DNA of 64,000 nt from Actinernus sp. WN-2022 (taxonomy: Eukaryota; Cnidaria; Anthozoa; Actiniaria; Actinernidae). How positions within the stretch are numbered: the first letter of the stretch is position 1; every line of letters begins with the position of its first letter. The position numbers and the translations under genes are program-made. The notes below the pieces were generated by a model. That model was not told where the DNA came from. It did not search any database and worked only from the letters and a program-made list of their open reading frames with translations. The stretch covers positions 71,943,537 to 72,007,536 of the forward strand of contig JAOWCC010001589.1 in assembly GCA_030867875.1 (NCBI GenBank), written 5' to 3'. Positions 56,801-62,800 of this stretch are shown in pieces.

Positions 56801-59800
56801 TTGAGTAAATGTATTTGTAGTTATACCTTTCGAGCAGATCAACCCTTCTTCTCGAGAAAAGAGAATCAGAGAAAGGAGAAAAGAGGGCTCTGCCGAAATC
56901 GCTGCCCCACCTTCTGGGTTAGGCCACACCGCGGCAAAACGGTATGCTCCGCTGGCCAAAAGAACGAAGGCTCTGCTATCAAATACAAATTACCGAGGGT
57001 TTCAACTTTTTTAGTAAATAATTTTATAACTTAGTAAACTCACAGTGAATTACAAATTAAGAAAACTTCAACCTGTTTAAGTTTTAGGCTTAGCTTTTAA
57101 GTAGTTTTCTTATTTTTTGACAAAACAGTTCACAAATGGTACTTTTAAGCAGAAATTTTAAAATCACGGGTATGTGCCTGTTGTTTCATTTCAGGTTTCG
57201 CGGGAACCTGGGGGCGGCCGCGCGCCGACAAGAAATAGCAAATACGCATGCGCGTGACGTTTTGCCGCGGTGTGGGGCTAGGCCTACTGAATTCAAAAGT
57301 TTAAATCTCTTTCAGTTAAAAAAATATTTCAAACTGAACCTTATCCAATCCCAACTATAATGTCTTATTCTAACAATTTATTACAGTAATTGTTTCAACA
57401 TGTTGCATATTTTACATTATATACTACGAGTCTTAGGTTTACAGTAAACCCGACCTAATCTTAGACTTATTTATTTTCCTTGTGGCAGTGGTTAACTCGA
57501 AAGCTTAAGCTCCTTTAACCACTGCACATCTTCTTCATCTTCTTCATCTACATTGTTATGTTTAAAATAACTAGTTATTTCCATTATTTTAATGATACCT
57601 GAACCGACTGTATTATAATTAAATGAATAGTGTAAAATAAAGAAAACTGAAAACTAGTCAGTCCGGTTTACCGACGTCACACATTGATTAGCATTTACAG
57701 TGCACGCATTGTTTAGCACCATCACGAGGCTACTTGATTCAAACCGCTTTCGATGAAGATTGGAAAATCTATAAAAAGACTAAGAATAATGTTACTGATG
57801 CTATTCGAAAATCAAAGAGATATTACTTTAAGGTGTCTCGATCGAAAGTCCAAAGCCACTTTGCGAATGTAAACAAAATGTCAGAACTTTTAAGATTTTT
57901 GCCTGATTCTGCTGAAATCATCTCATGCAACCAGTACACATTTATTGATACAACTGATAATGTCAAAATATTGACCCTATCACACATTCTAATGACGTAA
58001 TTGTGACGTTAGTCAACCCCACTTTTTGACATTTTGAACCATTACTCGAAATCTAGTCGAACGATTTTTTCAAACAACTGAAAACTGTTCAAACTTATAA
58101 CACATGCAGTCACGTACCAGATCTGGTCACATATACATAGTGCAAATTTTATCAAAATCCCTTAAGCGGACGTTGACGAAATTTTGGGGTCTGCATTTTT
58201 CACCTTACTTACGTTGTCAAAGTTGAAACTGGGCCGCTCAAAATTGTATCCACGAAACGCTCGAGCATGCTCAATATAAACTCGACAGGATCTTAATTTT
58301 ATCTTTTAGCAGAATGAAGGCTCGCATGATGCTGTAGTCATCGTACCCATGCATGGGTAATTCTTGAATGCGAAGCTGTACTACTCCTATTGTGAATTTG
58401 TTATGATTCCAATATGTGCATGACTGGCGAATCATGAAGAAATTCAATAACGTGGTACACACATTTAACAGAAATCCGTTACTTTAATTTCTCTAGGGAC
58501 AATTCTTCTCGTTTTATCGAGCAAGCTCGCTGCCTCGGTCAAATGTCGCTAGTGTATCACGCCATGCATCAGAATGACAGGTCACTAATGTCTGCCCTGC
58601 AAGAACTGAACGCCGCCGAGGAAGCAGAGGAAGATCTACATGAGGTAATGGTTCTTATTTGTAGAAAAAATGAGTTGCGGTATACTAGTAAAACTCAAGT
58701 ATGGGGGTTCAAATTTTGTCGGCTTCGAATGAAACATTCCAGCGCTTTTAATTTAGCTTAAGGTGCTAACATTATCTTTTATTATCCCGCACTTAGTAGT
58801 TGCTGCCCGGGAGGGTTCTTCCTATATTCGGCTGGTAGGGGTGATCGTCGTATTTTTTAGGGTTTGAAATCGGCGATTTAGTATTTTTTAGGGGTTGTCC
58901 AAGCGAAATCCATTTTTCAGGGTGATTTTTAGACCATGAGGTACATTTTAGGGTGGGAATTTTTTCACGGTTTGGTATTTTTTAGGGTATTTTTCGAGGT
59001 TTTCCGACGGTCACCCCTACCCTTTTTACCTTGAAGAAACCCCCCCCCCCCTCCCCGGGAGTTGCTGTCTTTATTAAAACAGTTTCAAAATCGATATCAT
59101 ATCAGGATAGTCACAAGTTATTTCTGCTATATCCTAGAAGGTTTTTGAAAACGAGTGAAGTGTTATGTAGTACATTAGGCGTGCACAGTCAGGCGCTCAG
59201 CAAAACCTTATAAACAAAAAATCATATGAATTGCTCGAACAATTTGTGACATGGCCACTCGTGATATTTTGAAAGTTCTGAAAATTGCACAACAACAACA
59301 AGTCTTTATTCATACTCTGTCTTGTATTTACATGGAGTGTAATTAATAAATGTAATTGCCATAGTTATAGTATTGGGATACCAGAAGTAGCTTTGAAGAA
59401 AAAACTAATCGAGTCTGGTATCCCGAAATATATTTTTATAGACAGTATAATATGGGTCAAACTAGATAACGAAAAAAAAGAAAGAAAACATGAAGAAATA
59501 TATATAACATACGACACAATTGTATATTATCACACTTGATATCAATAACACTAAGCACTAAATGACGATGAAACTACACACAGGTATCTTGGAGAGGGAG
59601 ATGGGGAGATGCAAATACAAGATTTAGAAGAGAAGATGGATATAAGAAGAAAAAAATGAAATTAGTAATTCTCTATGAGTTGTTTTTGGAGTCTAGATTT
59701 GAAGAGTTTCCTTGACTGAATTGCTCCTACGAGCTTTTATTCCCATAAATCACGAACAGATAAGCTTATATAGTTTCTCAGAGGCTTCCTTGTCACTCTC

Positions 59801-62800
59801 AAGCGTTAATTTCTAGTTTATTCTAGTTCTTTTATATATTAAATATTTGTAAACTATCTATATTTGTAAACTATCTATATTTGTAAACTATCTATCTATA
59901 TTTCTGTGTAACTGTAATATTAAATGTAACGTTGTGAGTGACAAATAAATACAATAAATACAGTACTCGCGTTCGTGCTACTTCCTCTACATAAACGAAA
60001 GCCAGACTTTAACCAGAAGGCAACTAGAATATATTGGTTTGCATTTGAAGAGTTGCTAAAAAGGTAACCAGTGAATAAACCAGGCTTGCATGCATGCGTC
60101 AGTGTCGATACCGGCGAGTGATTACAATATATTTACATATACACACAGCTACACCATACAAACATTAATAATGCATATACATAGTTGGAATATTAATATA
60201 AGAGATTTTAACAAACACACAGCAATAGCTGGGAGGTAGACTGTAATAATGCCTTATCTTTATTTCCTATCTAATCCGGTTTTCTTAACAAAATGCGGAG
60301 TCCGGTACATAGACTTCTTCATCAGATTGAGACGAATAGATGGAAATTTTAGTTTTTATCTTCTTATTCTAAAATGATTCCCAAAGGTTATACTGAAATC
60401 ACACCGCGGCAAAACGGTATGCTCCGCTGGCCGAAAGAACGAAGGCTCTGGTATGAAATACAAATTACTGAGGACTTTTATAACTTCGTAAACTCACAGT
60501 GAATTATAAATTAAGAAAACTTCAACCTGTTAAAGTCTTAGGCTTATCTTTTAAGTAGTTTTCTTATTTTTTGACAAAACAGTTCACAAACGGATAAGCA
60601 GAAATATTAAAATCACGGGTATGTGCCTGTTGTTTCATTTCAGTTTTCGCGGGAAACTGGGGGCGGCCGCCCGCCGACAAGAAATAGCAAATACGCATGC
60701 GCGTGACGTTTTGCCGCGGTGTGTACTGAAATACCTCGTAGGGCCCGTCGGTAGCAGCAGCACCGTTCCTAGGATTATCCAATTAACAAGTTTACAATAG
60801 TAGGATGACGTCGTGCCTTACACTATGATAATGACGTCATCACCAATAAGAAAAAAAGGTGCCCAGTTCTTTGGTGAGCTCCATTGCTCTATTTTTCTCA
60901 TTTGGTTCATGGTGTTCTGAAGACTTGTGCTGGCACTGTGTCCATTCTTCAAATTCGTATAGAACAATTTCATAAAGAATGCAGTAGGTATATCAGCAAC
61001 TTCCCAAAGGGACGCTAGGACGGCGCGAGCTCCTGCGGCGAGAAAGGCTCTACTGATACCAACTACTCCTTCCGCTTTGACGTGATGCAATAATTTTCTA
61101 GTAACGGACTCAAGCGTCTCCTATTTACAGGCTCGGACGGTAAAGAGTTAAACCGGCTACACTGCAGGCAATATTGTTGGATGTCATAGAATCGCCAGAT
61201 CGCTGAAACTGAAAGTCATGTTGCCATATGGTCGATGATGATCGCCAACAATCGCTGCAATAGATAATTATATTCATGCCAGCAATTGTCAGCCATTGCG
61301 ATCTCGCTGGTCAAATGTGATCGATCCGCCGATCGTCAGCGATCATATGGAAACCAGACTTTAGGAGTCGTGCGCTCAGCTGACGGATAAAGCCTTTCAT
61401 ACCCCTCAAAGGACTGCTAAGTGTCTATGCATATGATTCTCTCATACTCCCTCATTTTGATTACTGAAGTGTTGTATGGGAAAATCGAAAGGACTTGCCG
61501 AGAATCTACAAAGCAAGGGCACCCAACGAGTACTTTTTGAAATTCGTTTGAAACCAGTTGTCTGCAGCTTATCTAGCCATTTTAAGGCGCCTACTATGTC
61601 TTTTGACGTATTCTAGAAAGCTATTAGCTGTTCGGATTTTCTAGGTGGAAATCGCGTCAACCGAAAATACTATGGCAAAATATTCCCGGCCTACGAATTT
61701 GTTAGTAGTCTAGAACAGAAACAAGAATTTTCTAGCCCAAGTAACTTCATGTTGCAAAGTTTTGTGGAGGTACGAATTTTTAGGGATTCTTTTTTCCTTT
61801 AGGCAATTCTTAGAGAATGAAAATGTGTTGTTCTGACTCTATCGATCAGACGAATTGGGACGTACGAATATTTTAGGGGAAACCTTTTAGTATCCCCGTT
61901 CTTCTATAATTTTCTAGGGATTGAAAACAAATTTTCTAGCCAGTATTTCAGAAAACAAATTTCTAGGGACAATAGTAGTAGTATGAGAGGGACTGAATTA
62001 GCCGTTTTTTTGCGGTGTTATGCTAATTGTTGCGGTGTTATGCCAATTTTTGCGGTGTTATGTTAATTTTTGGTGAGCTCTCATTAATTCAATGACGTCA
62101 CGGTTCTATTGTCTTAGACTCATGAATAAAGTGCGGTGGTTTCTCATGTTCTATTGTCTTAGACTCATGAATAAAGTGCGGTGGTTTCTCATTATCTATT
62201 GTCTTAGACTCATGAATAAAGTGCGGCGCTCATGAATATCTATTGTGCCTTTGGATGAGGTCATCGATCTATTCGGGCATGTTTGGGCAAAGCCTATTGT
62301 TTGGGATCGTCTGTAAAACCAGGAGCCGTCGGCCCTGAATACATTCAAGAAATTGAGTAGCAACAAGATGGAAGTCATCTAAAATCCATTCGAAGTTGAA
62401 TGATAAAAGTAAAACATATCTCGCAATATCTAAACCCCTTCGTCAGGAGCCCATTACCAGGAGCGTCCATCTTCCCCACTGTGTCTGTACCCCAGCACAG
62501 AGGTAGATGAGGCTATTTTAGCATTGCGTTTCGCGCGAAAAAGAACAAAGGTAGGCTATTCTTAGCCAATCAGATAGCTAACGTCACTTCTCATTGTCAT
62601 TCTTCTCACTTTCAACGCGGGAATTCGAATTGCTGGTTTTCACTCAATCCCCAGAGATTCAAATGTTGGTGCCCCAACAAAAGAAGCTAGCGAGGAATCT
62701 ATTGTTTAAAGGCACCAACATGGCGGCAACCTCTTTTCGCGGGAATTTCGAATCTAAAAATAGCCTCATCTACTCCTGTGCTGGGGACCCAACCCATAAC

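Noticed and set aside
57734..58000. Possible domesticated gene
   Set aside because: The first 45 residues are ordinary non-LTR element sequence, and the rest is unrecognised; nothing suggests selection.
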